A DNA stretch of 64,000 nucleotides from Bryocella elongata (lineage in GTDB: Bacteria > Acidobacteriota > Terriglobia > Terriglobales > Acidobacteriaceae): the NCBI RefSeq assembly GCF_900108185.1, contig NZ_FNVA01000002.1, positions 1-64,000 of the forward strand, given 5' to 3'. Made by a program: the position numbers and the translations under genes. Positions within the stretch are counted from its first letter, which is position 1. Every line of letters starts with the position of its first letter. Shown piece by piece: positions 1 to 8,177 of this stretch. The notes under the pieces were generated by a model. It was not told where the DNA came from, ran no database searches, and saw nothing but the letters and a program-made list of their open reading frames with translations.

Positions 1-20
1 AGAGGGGCCATGGCCCCTCT
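1..20. repeat. perfect 20-bp palindrome
   Basis: The first 20 bases are a perfect palindrome (AGAGGGGC-CATG-GCCCCTCT). It lies downstream of the leftward fic gene and could act as a terminator stem for a transcript from either side. There is no clear T-run on the right, and the left flank is outside the window, so the terminator role is only inferred. Confidence 0.4.
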
Positions 21-97
21 CCCTTCGAAAACCACAACCATCAACAATGAAGAGAATCTCCAGTTATGAATGGCAGGAAGGCTGGGGGCAGGTCAGT

Positions 98-1213
98 TCA
101 ATTCAGTCTGCCTTCGATCATGGCCTCGTACTGATCCGCCAATCGATAGCGACGTGTCTTTCTAGCCATGCTTGTCGGAATCAGGAAGTTGCTTTCAACC
201 CAGCGCTGGCAGAGGAGTGCAGCAGTTCGTGGCTGAAATCCGAACAAGGTGCCGATCTCCTTCGCGCTGATCTCTCGCGAATCTCGAAAGAGCGCTAAAA
301 CCTTTCGCTGACGGGCATCCAAAGTCCTAAGCAGCCGTGATTGGTCGATGGCGCCCCTGGTCGACTCGGCTTGTGCCTGCTCTTTGACCTTCTGGAAGGA
401 GACGGCCATACCGTCGATGAAATAGGAGACCCATCGGGTGATGTCTGCCGAGGCCCGACCCATGTAGTAGTTGTGCGAGGGGCCGATGGTCAGGGCCTCG
501 TAGTAGTCCTTGAGTCCGCGGGCATAGTACTCCTCGAGGGCATAGAGTCCCTTGAGGCCATAGCCTCCGAGATGCAAGATGAGTGTGGTCAGTAGTCGTG
601 CTGTACGACCGTTGCCGTCGTAATAGGGATGGATCGTGGCGAATTGGTAATGCGCAATTCCGGCACGGATCGGTACGGGTAGGTCGTCTTTGATGTTGAT
701 CCATCCGACGAACTCCTTCATCAGTGTTGGCACATCCTTCGCTTCTGGAGGCATGTAGACGATGCCGCTCGATCGACTATCGCGGATGACGTTCTGGCCG
801 TCGCGATATGGCGTTGGCCGAACGCGCGTCTTCCCTCCGGCCATCACGAGAGCATGGAGCTTCTGGATCGTCGCCTCGCTGACGGCTCCCTGTCGTTCGG
901 TCAACCGTTCAACCTCATCCAGAGCCGCGTAGTACCCCTTGACCTCGGCTTCATCCCGCTCCCGCCCAGCGAAATGCTGTTCCGCGCTGATCACCCTGCC
1001 GACCTGCTCCTGGGTAAGCCGGTTGCCCTCGATCATCGTCGAGTAGTGAGTAGAGAACAGTCGGGCGGTTTCACGGAGGCTTGCCAGTACACGCGGGTTG
1101 ATCGGAAGGGTTCCTATAGTCTGGCGTACCGCCTCGATCCGCATTAGGTTGGCAGCGGTGGCGGGGCTAATCCCAAAGGTGGGCGCGAACCCTCCTATCC
1201 TTTCCTTTGCCAT
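98..1213 (-). CDS. Fic family protein, class II (self-inhibited AMP transferase type) with C-terminal winged helix
   Basis: Fic proteins transfer AMP, or another nucleotide part, from a nucleotide to a hydroxyl side chain of a target protein. The active-site loop HPYYDGNGRTAR is visible at about residues 195-206, with catalytic His195. An N-terminal STMIEGN motif (residues 58-64) fits the class II inhibitory helix (S/T)xxxE(G/N), with Glu62 predicted to block the ATP site. The C-terminal 80 residues look like a winged helix, usual for 370-residue Fic proteins that act alone or as toxin-like regulators. The ATG has an AAGGAG site 4-5 bases upstream. No antitoxin partner is seen. The gene sits on the left side of a tRNA-Ala attachment-site remnant and so is probably cargo of an integrated element. 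The target is unknown. Confidence 0.93.
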   Translation of the reverse strand: MAKERIGGFAPTFGISPATAANLMRIEAVRQTIGTLPINPRVLASLRETARLFSTHYSTMIEGNRLTQEQVGRVISAEQHFAGRERDEAEVKGYYAALDEVERLTERQGAVSEATIQKLHALVMAGGKTRVRPTPYRDGQNVIRDSRSSGIVYMPPEAKDVPTLMKEFVGWINIKDDLPVPIRAGIAHYQFATIHPYYDGNGRTARLLTTLILHLGGYGLKGLYALEEYYARGLKDYYEALTIGPSHNYYMGRASADITRWVSYFIDGMAVSFQKVKEQAQAESTRGAIDQSRLLRTLDARQRKVLALFRDSREISAKEIGTLFGFQPRTAALLCQRWVESNFLIPTSMARKTRRYRLADQYEAMIEGRLN

Positions 1214-1255
1214 CGGTCTCCTTTGCGCCTGCCGATATGTTGCGCTCTGTATGCC

Positions 1256-1286
1256 GTTATTTTACTGATAACGTGCCGAAAGGCAC
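1256..1286. promoter_or_regulatory. inverted repeats upstream of fic
   Basis: Two adjacent dyads lie 43-73 bases in front of the fic start: GTTAT-N7-ATAAC (1256-1272) and GTGCC-GAAA-GGCAC (1273-1286). Their position suggests an operator or promoter control site, perhaps for self-regulation by the winged helix of Fic, but this is inference. Confidence 0.35.
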
Positions 1287-1362
1287 AGCTGGATCGACCG
1301 TTTCATTGGCATCTGCCTCCTGAGCCTCGATCTACTGCCGCAGCCTGTTCGGGAAAATGAAC

Positions 1363-1387
1363 GGGCTGATCCCCCACGGACCAGCCC
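1363..1387 (-). terminator. GGGCTG-type hairpin, possible leftward terminator
   Basis: GGGCTGATCC (1363-1372) pairs with GGACCAGCCC (1378-1387) around a 5-base loop; read on the minus strand the single mismatch becomes a G-U pair. A short T-containing tract follows on the minus strand. A hairpin with a similar stem and loop occurs at 13755-13779. No intact gene ends here. Confidence 0.3.
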
Positions 1388-1508
1388 TTCGCCGCCTGCC
1401 CAAAGTTTGTCGCATTCTTGTCGCAAAGAGCGCCCAGTCATGCGGTTTTGCCGGTTATGCCGACTCGTAAGTTACATGCCGTCTATAGATTGCGCTCGGA
1501 CCTACAAC

Positions 1509-1553
1509 ATGGCATGGGAGAGGTCATCGGTTCGATCCCGATCAGGTCCACCA
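1509..1553 (+). tRNA. 3' half of tRNA-Ala(GGC), probable attachment-site remnant (partial)
   Basis: The sequence runs as a tRNA from the anticodon loop to the CCA end: loop ATGGCAT with GGC at 1511-1513, anticodon 3' stem GGGAG (1516-1520), variable loop AGGTC, T stem ATCGG/CCGAT around loop TTCGATC (1526-1542), acceptor 3' strand CAGGTCC (1543-1549), discriminator A and CCA (1551-1553). The 5' strand of the anticodon stem and a D arm are absent; a GGACCT at 1498-1503 could pair with the acceptor by chance. A 3' tRNA half with nothing in front is what tyrosine-recombinase elements leave at their distal end. In this orientation the element would lie to the left and include fic. Confidence 0.75.
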
Positions 1554-1721
1554 AATATTCCTGACAGTTTAGTAGGTGTTTGTAACGGTGCCGCTGCCGA
1601 GACAGAGCTGCGAGCCTTGTCTCGCTCGTGAGCGCATCTCTGCCTGTGGTGGACGCAATGGCGATCGCCTGCTGCCTCTGGAATTAATCAGCCTTTCAGT
1701 CATCGTTCGTTCATGTCTGCG
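1554..1721. other. intergenic, no gene seen
   Basis: Between the tRNA remnant and the permease remnant I see no coding sequence, repeat or clear promoter. It would be the first chromosomal sequence outside the proposed integrated element. Confidence 0.4.
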
Positions 1722-2134
1722 CTATGGATTGGCAATATGGCGAAGGAGCACGGCGAGTGGGCGAGGATGACCAGGATAGCAGCGTCCAAGAGGCGCGCAC
1801 GAGGCGTGCAGGCTTAGGGCGTCGGCGAAGGCGCCTGGGCGAAGGGGATGAGGGTGCCGCCTCCGACGAGCGCGGCGACCAGTAGGCCGGAGCCGCACGG
1901 TGAGCGGGCCGAGTCCAGCGATGGTGGATGTGAACAGTATGGGTACCATGATGAGTTGCACAGGCCGATCGTTAGGAGGCATGTGACGGAGGGAGGTCCG
2001 CGTGTGACCAGACTGGCGAGCACCAGCGCCGAGGCGCCGGCCGCGACCCGGGCAAGCTGGTAAGAGCGTTCCGGCCCAGCAGGCAGCGTCAGGTAGTTGA
2101 TCCGTCGGCTGACGATGGATATTTCCGCGCCCAC
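1722..2134 (-). pseudogene. remnant of FucP-family sugar MFS permease (C-terminal part, frameshifted)
   Basis: Two overlapping minus-strand frames together give the C-terminal half of a FucP-type (L-fucose/glucose/galactose:H+) permease. One frame gives GAEISIVSRRINYLTLP, then IGLCNS, and later GSGLLVAALVGGGTLIPFAQ. The other gives IMVPILFTSTIAGLGPLT between them and GAFADALSLHAS after them. These match in order the family's GAE-SIGSFLVNYL, NSIMFPTIFSLAI-GLG and GSGLL-MAIVGGA-IP segments. Several frame changes, an internal deletion and loss of the N-terminal half make it non-functional. The alpha-L-fucosidase further right and this lost permease suggest a former fucose-use locus. Confidence 0.7.
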
Positions 2135-2346
2135 ATCCCTCCCCGCTGAGCGGGCATTGCCTTTCAGGCCACAGGCGATGACTGCAGCTGGGATCAGCTA
2201 GAGTGGACGCTGGATGATCAGCCGGTTGTGCCTTCCTGATTACGTTTCTCAGCGTTCTGTTCGAACCGAAAGTTTTCCGGAATTCTGCTTATAGAGCCAC
2301 CTGGCCACGCTCCAAGACCACGTGTGATCTTGAACTGATCGCGAGC

Positions 2347-3864
2347 ATGAAGATGAAGCACGAAAATGCATGGCGGAGCCGGGCGGCGCGAATCGTGGCT
2401 GTTTTCGGCACGCTGATCGGCCTCGCGCCGGCCCACGCCGCGATTCGATGCGAAGATCTGCGCCAAGTGGAGATCTCGCAGATGAACATCTCTGCTGCGG
2501 AAGTGGTGCCCGCAGGGGGATTCCACTCCGCGATGGGATTCAACGGGCTCGAAGCCGCCAAGTTGCCGGAGTTCTGCCGCGTTACGGTCGTCGCTCATCC
2601 CTCTGCTCAATCGCATATCGGGATCGAGGTATGGCTCCCTACGGGGGATTGGAATGGAAAGTTCCTCGGTACGGGAAACGGTGGGTTTGCAGGGCACATC
2701 GCGTATCGTTCCCTGGCCGACGGGCTGCGTTCTCATTACGCGGTTGCCAACACTGATACCGGCACTTCACCGGATGCAGGCTATTTCACCTCTCGGGAAG
2801 AGGTGAAGGACTGGGCCTTTCGCTCTGTTCATCAGATGACAATCGCAGCGCAATCGCTGGTGAAGGCGTTCTATGGGAAGCCGCCGAAAGAGCGATATTT
2901 CAGCGGATGCAGCAGCGGAGGCCAGGAAGGCTTGACCGAAGCGCAGCGATTCCCGGACGACTATGACGGCATTCTGGCGGGAGCGCCGGCGAACGATCGG
3001 GTCGACTTGCACGTCGCCCTCCTCTGGAACTGGCGTGCGATGCACCGCGCTGACGGGACCGCGATCTTTTCGTCCGAGCAGTTGCTGCTCTTGAGCGCGA
3101 TGGTAGCGAAGTCGTGCCCTTCGGTAAATGGAGTCGTGATGAATCCGGCTGTCTGCGCCTTTGACGTGGCGCAGTTCAAATGTCGCCGCGACGACCACGG
3201 GGAGGGATGTTTCACCGGGGAGCAGATCGCGGCGATCCGGAACGTCTACAACGGGCCTGAAGATCCAAAGTCACAACGCCGGATTTATCCGGGGCTCGCG
3301 TACGGAAGCGAGAGCCAGTGGACGGCGTTGCTGCCGACTGAGCATGGCGGAGGTGCCATGCCGTATGACGCCCTGTTGCGAGCCGCTTTGGGCGCCGAGT
3401 GGCACGGAGTCTTTGGCTTCCGCTTTGGGCAAGACACGGAAGCGGTCGAACGCGACCTCTCCACGGTGGTGAACGCGACCGATCCCAACCTGGATGCGTT
3501 CAGGTCGCACGGAGGAAAGCTCCTGTTGACCCACGGCTGGGCCGACCCGGTGATCGCTCCGGGAGGCTCGATTCGCTACGTGGACGAGCTCCGCAAGCGG
3601 TACGGGGCGGACGTAAATAGCTTCCTGCGCTTTTATCTGGTGCCTGGAGAGGCGCACTGCGGAGGAGGTCCAGGGCCTTCCACGTACGAGGGTCTGGGAA
3701 TCCTGGCGGACTGGGTCGAGCGAGGGAAGGCTCCCTCGGCGATTCAGGCGACCGGGGGGAGCCGCCTGAAGGAGGCGCTCCTCTGCCCCTATCCGCAGCG
3801 GGCCGTTCTCAAGGGAGCGGGAGTGCCTGATGAAGCGCGCAGCTATGCGTGCGTCTCTCCATAG
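2347..3864 (+). CDS. secreted tannase/feruloyl esterase family protein
   Basis: This family hydrolyses ester bonds of gallic acid (tannins) or ferulic acid (plant cell-wall cross-links). A signal peptide ends near residue 31 (APAHA). The CS-D-HC motif is visible: GCSSGG with catalytic Ser189 directly after Cys188, Asp in HGWADPVIAP, and His-Cys in GEAHCGGGPGP, where the two cysteines normally form the disulfide that holds the triad together. Length of 505 aa is usual. The start has no strong ribosome-binding site; ATG at 2353 is an in-frame alternative. It is followed by a GH27 alpha-galactosidase on the same strand, which supports a role in removing side groups from plant polymers outside the cell. 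Which acid is removed cannot be read from the sequence. Confidence 0.92.
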   Translation: MKMKHENAWRSRAARIVAVFGTLIGLAPAHAAIRCEDLRQVEISQMNISAAEVVPAGGFHSAMGFNGLEAAKLPEFCRVTVVAHPSAQSHIGIEVWLPTGDWNGKFLGTGNGGFAGHIAYRSLADGLRSHYAVANTDTGTSPDAGYFTSREEVKDWAFRSVHQMTIAAQSLVKAFYGKPPKERYFSGCSSGGQEGLTEAQRFPDDYDGILAGAPANDRVDLHVALLWNWRAMHRADGTAIFSSEQLLLLSAMVAKSCPSVNGVVMNPAVCAFDVAQFKCRRDDHGEGCFTGEQIAAIRNVYNGPEDPKSQRRIYPGLAYGSESQWTALLPTEHGGGAMPYDALLRAALGAEWHGVFGFRFGQDTEAVERDLSTVVNATDPNLDAFRSHGGKLLLTHGWADPVIAPGGSIRYVDELRKRYGADVNSFLRFYLVPGEAHCGGGPGPSTYEGLGILADWVERGKAPSAIQATGGSRLKEALLCPYPQRAVLKGAGVPDEARSYACVSP

Positions 3865-3978
3865 CGGGCTCTTTCCTTTGCCCCAACCGGTCTGGCGGAT
3901 CAAACCGGCTGCCTTGTGAAGCGTACGCCTTAGCCGTGGCGGTGCGGGAGATGGCCGAAGGACCGCATAAAAAGCGGG

Positions 3979-3995
3979 CATAACGGTTCGTAACG
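3979..3995 (+). promoter_or_regulatory. 17-bp repeat CATAACGGTTCGTAACG, copy 1 (upstream of alpha-galactosidase)
   Basis: The identical 17 bases occur again at 8086-8102, in front of the Oar-type receptor. The core TAACG-GTT-CGTAA is a near-perfect dyad. Copy 1 lies about 110 bases before the alpha-galactosidase start. Two exact copies in promoter position suggest a shared operator; the binding protein is unknown. Confidence 0.5.
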
Positions 3996-4106
3996 CTGGT
4001 TTGACGACAGAAGTTTCCTAGGATGAGTGGATCGATCGCCGCACCGGTAGTCGAACGGGGCCGGTCAGAATCATGTCCAGCTTCAAAGATAAGGGAAAGC
4101 TTCTGC

Positions 4107-5330
4107 ATGAAATGGAACAAGCTCTCATGGGCCCTGATGGTCGTCGTCATGGTGATGGCCAGGGCGACGGTTTACGCTCAGGCCTCCGTCGCGAATGTTG
4201 TGGCCGCACGTCCTCCGATGGGATGGAACAGCTGGAATCACTTTGGGGATAAGGTTACGGCTGCGGACGTAAGGGCTGCGGCCGATGCACTGGTGACCTC
4301 GGGGATGCGTGACGCCGGCTATGTCTATGTGAACGTCGACGATGGCTGGCAGGGAACCCGCGATGCTGCGGGAAGGATTCACGCCAACGTCCGTTTCGGC
4401 GACATGAAAGCTCTCGTGGACTACGTGCACTCCCGGGGGCTGAAGTTTGGGATCTACTCATCGCCTGGTCCCAGGACCTGCGCCGGATATGAGGGCAGCT
4501 TTGGGCATGAGGTCGAGGACGCGCAGGTGTATACCTCCTGGGGCGTGGACTATCTGAAGTACGACCTCTGCACGTTCGGAGGCATCATCGGGACCTATGG
4601 CCCAAAGGCGAAGGAGATTTCTTACGCTGACGCTCTTATCCAGATGCGCCGGGCTTACGAGGTCATGCATCGCGCTTTGATGGCCACGGGCAGACCGATT
4701 CTTTACAGCTTCTGCCAGTACGGCTTCGGCCGCTCCTGGCAATGGGCTGCTGCTGATGGAGCCAACCTATGGCGTACGACCGGCGACATTCAGGACAACT
4801 ACGACAGGATGATCAATATCGGGTTCTCGCAAGATGGCCTGGAAAAGTTTGCAGGGCCTGGGCACTGGAACGACCCCGACATGCTGGAGGTTGGCAACGG
4901 GCATATGACGCATGACGAGTACCTGTCCCACATGAGCTTGTGGGCATTGCTTGCTGCTCCTCTGCTCGCTGGCAATGACCTGAGCACGATGTCGGATGCG
5001 ACTCGCGCGATTCTCACAAATCGAGAGGTCATTGCGATCGATCAGGATGAAGCCGGGGTGCAGGGGCATCGAGCCTGGTCCGAGGGCACCCTCGAAGTGT
5101 GGGTCAAGCCGCTGGCGGACGGCAGCTCCGCTGTTGGATTGTTCAACGAAGCAGACTGGACCGCATCGGTCGACGTGGACTGGGAGCGGCTCGGCTATAG
5201 CGGGCCGCTCAACATCCGTGACGTCTGGTCCGGAACAGACCTGGCCGCAGGGAGTGAAAGATTGAGACGGCTGATACCGAGGCATGGCGTCCTGCTATTG
5301 AGAGTGAGCCGTGCAAGCAAGGGCAGTTGA
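4107..5330 (+). CDS. secreted GH27 alpha-galactosidase
   Basis: It releases terminal alpha-1,6-linked galactose from galactomannan, raffinose-type sugars or similar glycans. I chose ATG at 4107 because an AAGGGAA site precedes it by about 8 bases and a signal peptide follows (residues 1-25, ending YAQA). The mature enzyme starts with the GH27 hallmarks PPMGWNSWNHFG (36-47) and VNVDDGW (75-81). The nucleophile is Asp153 in YLKYDLC, and the acid/base Asp lies in GHWNDPDMLEVGNG. The C-terminal 80 residues form the usual small beta-domain. Length of 407 aa matches the family. The 17-bp repeat upstream links its control to the Oar-type receptor at 8178. A shared transcript with the tannase is possible but the gap is about 240 bases. 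Confidence 0.95.
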   Translation: MKWNKLSWALMVVVMVMARATVYAQASVANVVAARPPMGWNSWNHFGDKVTAADVRAAADALVTSGMRDAGYVYVNVDDGWQGTRDAAGRIHANVRFGDMKALVDYVHSRGLKFGIYSSPGPRTCAGYEGSFGHEVEDAQVYTSWGVDYLKYDLCTFGGIIGTYGPKAKEISYADALIQMRRAYEVMHRALMATGRPILYSFCQYGFGRSWQWAAADGANLWRTTGDIQDNYDRMINIGFSQDGLEKFAGPGHWNDPDMLEVGNGHMTHDEYLSHMSLWALLAAPLLAGNDLSTMSDATRAILTNREVIAIDQDEAGVQGHRAWSEGTLEVWVKPLADGSSAVGLFNEADWTASVDVDWERLGYSGPLNIRDVWSGTDLAAGSERLRRLIPRHGVLLLRVSRASKGS

Positions 5331-5450
5331 TCTGGCTCGGGGGCGCGGTAGCCAGCCATCCCCGCCGCGCGCGGATTGTGCAGTCGATTGGCCCAACATT
5401 TATCCCGTCGTGCTCTTGCCTAGACGACAACATAATCGGATAGGAGATCC

Positions 5451-6548
5451 GTGGTGGTAATGAGTTCTCACATGAAAACACGCTTGACCGGACTACCTAT
5501 GTATAGGCGGATCGCCTATTTTGCCTTGATGTTTGTCTTGCTGAGCGGCTGCGCCCTTGCGGGAACGCCGCGTGCTAAGAAGGGCGAACGATTCCAAGTG
5601 ACTTGCCTTGAGGTTGCGGACTCGGGCCGAGGGGTTGGACTGGCGGTGATTCTCCAGACCCCTGGAGGCCACACGTATCTCTACGACACAGGTGTTGGTT
5701 ACCCCACGAAGGATGATCCCTCTGGCTGGGTTGCGGGGATCAACACCGGTCGCGATCAGATCGCTCCCTTTCTTCGCGCCAATGGTATCGAGCAGATCGA
5801 TGGCGTGGTGATCAGCCACGCGCACCTCGATCATTGGGGCGGGCTGCTCTGGCTGGTCGATCACTTCCCGGTGCGTAAGCTCTACGACTCTGGCTACGAC
5901 TTTCCCGGTGCAATGAATCCGGAGTGGCGTCAGGAACTGGGTGGCTATACCGACTTGCGCAACCGATTCATCCAGCGCGGGGCGTATCAGCAGGTCAGAG
6001 CCGGCGACAGGTTGCCGTGGGACCCTGAGCTCGAGGTTGAGGTGTTGGCGCCACCGCGCGATCACTATTTTTCCGAGCCACGTCCGGAGCTGCGCAGTGC
6101 AGCGGATCCACCGTCCCACTACCTGGTGAATGCCAACTCGGTTGAGTTGCGCATCCGCTACGGCAACGTGGTGTACCTGTTCCCGGGAGACATCCAGAAG
6201 GACGATGTCGATCACAGCCTGTTGACAAGCGTTCCGCACGACAAGTTGAAGGCGAATATCCTAATTGCGCCCGCTCATGGCATCAACGCGAACCAGTCGG
6301 ATGCCTTTGCGAAGGCGGTGAGCCCGCAGGTGGTCGTTGCGAGTTTGTTTCCTCGCTGGCTGCAGGACAAGCTGGCCCCCGCACTATATAGCGATCGTGG
6401 GGCGAAGGTCTACATCACGGGTGAGCGCGGTTGGGTGAAGATTGTCTCCGATGGAGAACACTTCACGGTCTATCCCGAGCGTAGTGGCGAGTCGCACGCT
6501 GTCAGCGTGCCGGGCGTTCCGGATCATTTCTCGGTGACAGGGAAGTAG
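5451..6548 (+). CDS. lipoprotein-like metallo-beta-lactamase-fold hydrolase (ComEC C-terminal type)
   Basis: The zinc-binding motif SHAHLDHWGG (HxHxDH) and a downstream GDI segment identify a metallo-beta-lactamase fold. The order of motifs, with the YDTGVG strand before HxHxDH and LAPP and LFPGDI after it, matches the C-terminal hydrolase domain of ComEC/Rec2 and its stand-alone relatives, not true beta-lactamases. The leader ends in LLSGC, so the mature protein is probably lipid-anchored and periplasmic. GTG at 5451 or 5454 follows an AGGAGA site; ATG at 5472 and 5499 also keep the lipobox, so the exact start is open. Its substrate is unknown; in this neighbourhood it could be a phosphodiesterase or lactonase. 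A convergent regulator gene ends 48 bases downstream. Confidence 0.85.
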   Translation: MVVMSSHMKTRLTGLPMYRRIAYFALMFVLLSGCALAGTPRAKKGERFQVTCLEVADSGRGVGLAVILQTPGGHTYLYDTGVGYPTKDDPSGWVAGINTGRDQIAPFLRANGIEQIDGVVISHAHLDHWGGLLWLVDHFPVRKLYDSGYDFPGAMNPEWRQELGGYTDLRNRFIQRGAYQQVRAGDRLPWDPELEVEVLAPPRDHYFSEPRPELRSAADPPSHYLVNANSVELRIRYGNVVYLFPGDIQKDDVDHSLLTSVPHDKLKANILIAPAHGINANQSDAFAKAVSPQVVVASLFPRWLQDKLAPALYSDRGAKVYITGERGWVKIVSDGEHFTVYPERSGESHAVSVPGVPDHFSVTGK

Positions 6549-6596
6549 TTTCGAGCTCCAGCAGCTGGTTCTTGCGGTGGCAGGCGCGGGTCGGGG

Positions 6597-7862
6597 TTAT
6601 CGCCAGTAGTAGCTGGCGACGACCTCTGCCGGTCCTGGCGTCTCACCGACGACCTTGGTGCGCAGCACCAGTTGCAGATTCATCCGCTCCCACCCCTTGG
6701 GTGCGGATCGCGTCAGCTTCTGGATGGCCGCAGGGTCGGTGACGAATTCTCCCGCTGCCTGACTTCCATAGCCACTGATACCCGCGATGGACACGAGCGA
6801 CTGCCCGGTACGTGCGACCAGGACCCTCGATACGATGGCGTAGTCCTCGGTCGCATGTCCCGTCTTCGAGAGCGAGGGGACGGACCAGAAGGTCGACGGC
6901 CGGTCGCGATCGACGATGACGCGCTTATCGTCCTGTTCTGCAAAGGAGAAGCGCAGGCCGTTGGTCATGGACATGGTCCAGCGGTTCGAGAAGCCTCCGA
7001 CCAGCACCGCAGGTGCCTTCTTCAGATCGGAGAAGCTGACATCGTCGCCCAGCCTGGCCTGGCTTCCTCGCCCGAAGGACTGCAACGCGCGGCCGATCAG
7101 GAAGCTGGCGTTCGAGTCTCCGATGCCGACGTAACCATCGCGGATCAGCTCGACATCGGGATGGGTGCGGCTCTCGGAACTCGTGACATAAGCCACAGGT
7201 CTCAGGCTTTGCAAGGGTCTGGAACGAGCCTCGTCCATTGCAGGCTCACCATGGGTCGGGATATAGACATCAGGATGCCCAAGGCAGACGATTGGTGAGC
7301 TGGAGCCGCCGAGCATTGGCTCCCAGAAGAGCCGCAGCGGGTCACGCGAGTGCATGACGGCGCTAACGCCCGCGACGGTGCATAGCATAACAGCCGAGAC
7401 CACAGCCCAGCGCGACACCAGAACACCACGCCTTGAGGGCACGATCCGGGCCGAGTCCTTATACCAGTCGAACTGCGGAGCATAAGAGCCAGCTGGCAGT
7501 TCGATCCGAACACGCCGCGCGGGGTCAGCGCCCAGCGAATATTGTGCAAGGCGTTTGCGCACTTCGTTCGCCTTCACGCGAACGATGGCGTCGTCGCCGG
7601 TGTCGTAGTCGGGAGTTCTGCCGAACAGGTCGATGCCGAGCGTGCGCTCTTTCAACTGATCGGCGTTCCCTGTGGACGCTGCTTCGACTACGTAGCGAAG
7701 GAAGGCCTGGCACCGCTTGCTGCCCTTGAACGAATCGCTCGCAAGGATGTTGTCGAGTTCCAAGCCGATCAGCTCACGAGGGTCCACCCTGGAAGGGATC
7801 GCCTGGTGCGGGCGGACCCGCGAGGCGATGGTTCGAATGACCGCTCGGATCTGATTGTGCAT
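6597..7862 (-). CDS. membrane-anchored protein with acidobacterial N-terminal regulatory domain
   Basis: The N-terminal 150 residues carry a conserved block (ILASDSF, CQAFLRYVVE, ERTLGIDLFGR, DAIVRVKANEVRKRL, IELPAGSYAP) that I know as a recurrent module in acidobacterial proteins, often left as hypothetical; its look suggests a cytoplasmic DNA- or protein-binding domain. A single hydrophobic segment near residue 160 (WAVVSAVMLCTVAGVSAV) is followed by about 250 extracytoplasmic residues of unknown fold. I placed the start at ATG 7862 with a GGTAGG site upstream, rather than at 7931. It is divergent from the Oar-type receptor at 8178 and shares its 315-base promoter region, so a trans-membrane sensor that controls the receptor is a fair guess, not shown. 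Confidence 0.7.
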   Translation of the reverse strand: MHNQIRAVIRTIASRVRPHQAIPSRVDPRELIGLELDNILASDSFKGSKRCQAFLRYVVEAASTGNADQLKERTLGIDLFGRTPDYDTGDDAIVRVKANEVRKRLAQYSLGADPARRVRIELPAGSYAPQFDWYKDSARIVPSRRGVLVSRWAVVSAVMLCTVAGVSAVMHSRDPLRLFWEPMLGGSSSPIVCLGHPDVYIPTHGEPAMDEARSRPLQSLRPVAYVTSSESRTHPDVELIRDGYVGIGDSNASFLIGRALQSFGRGSQARLGDDVSFSDLKKAPAVLVGGFSNRWTMSMTNGLRFSFAEQDDKRVIVDRDRPSTFWSVPSLSKTGHATEDYAIVSRVLVARTGQSLVSIAGISGYGSQAAGEFVTDPAAIQKLTRSAPKGWERMNLQLVLRTKVVGETPGPAEVVASYYWR

Positions 7863-8085
7863 ATCGATTGAGCCTACCTGCCTTCGATGAAATTCCCTTG
7901 AATGCCGGAACCGTGCACAACAGGGAGCCAACTGTTGCCTGTCATCGTAGAGGAAGAAACTCTAACACCCGGTGAATCAGCTCGTCTGCCTCTCACGCTG
8001 TGTTGACGATTCCATCCATTCACACCTCAATCATCTTGGGTCATGGCGAGATTAATCCCTTGAAGAATCAGCGATCCACGTTGTC

Positions 8086-8102
8086 CATAACGGTTCGTAA
8101 CG
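8086..8102 (+). promoter_or_regulatory. 17-bp repeat CATAACGGTTCGTAACG, copy 2 (upstream of Oar-type receptor)
   Basis: Exact copy of 3979-3995, here 75 bases before the start of the receptor gene and in the divergent region shared with the membrane-anchored regulator. Spacing differs from copy 1 (about 110 bases before its start). Confidence 0.5.
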
Positions 8103-8177
8103 TTGTGAGGGACGTCCATGCTCACTAGGGTCAAGCATGCGTCATGGAGCAAATCGCACTTGTTTGAAGGAAGACCG

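Noticed and set aside
1498..1553. A complete but shortened tRNA (GGACCT could pair with the acceptor)
   Set aside because: No D arm and no 5' strand of the anticodon stem between the two halves; a 6-base match is plausible by chance.
1407..1631. Open frame across the tRNA-Ala fragment
   Set aside because: It reads through tRNA-derived sequence and has no family-like composition or ribosome-binding site; the tRNA half explains the bases better.
2218..2736. Minus-strand frame of 172 residues opposite the tannase start
   Set aside because: It lies over a well-supported tannase coding region in GC-rich DNA, and its composition (Arg/Pro/His-rich) is that of a shadow frame.
5451..6548. Beta-lactamase or competence protein ComEC
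   Set aside because: Only the hydrolase domain is present, without the ComEC membrane domains, and the motif order differs from true metallo-beta-lactamases.
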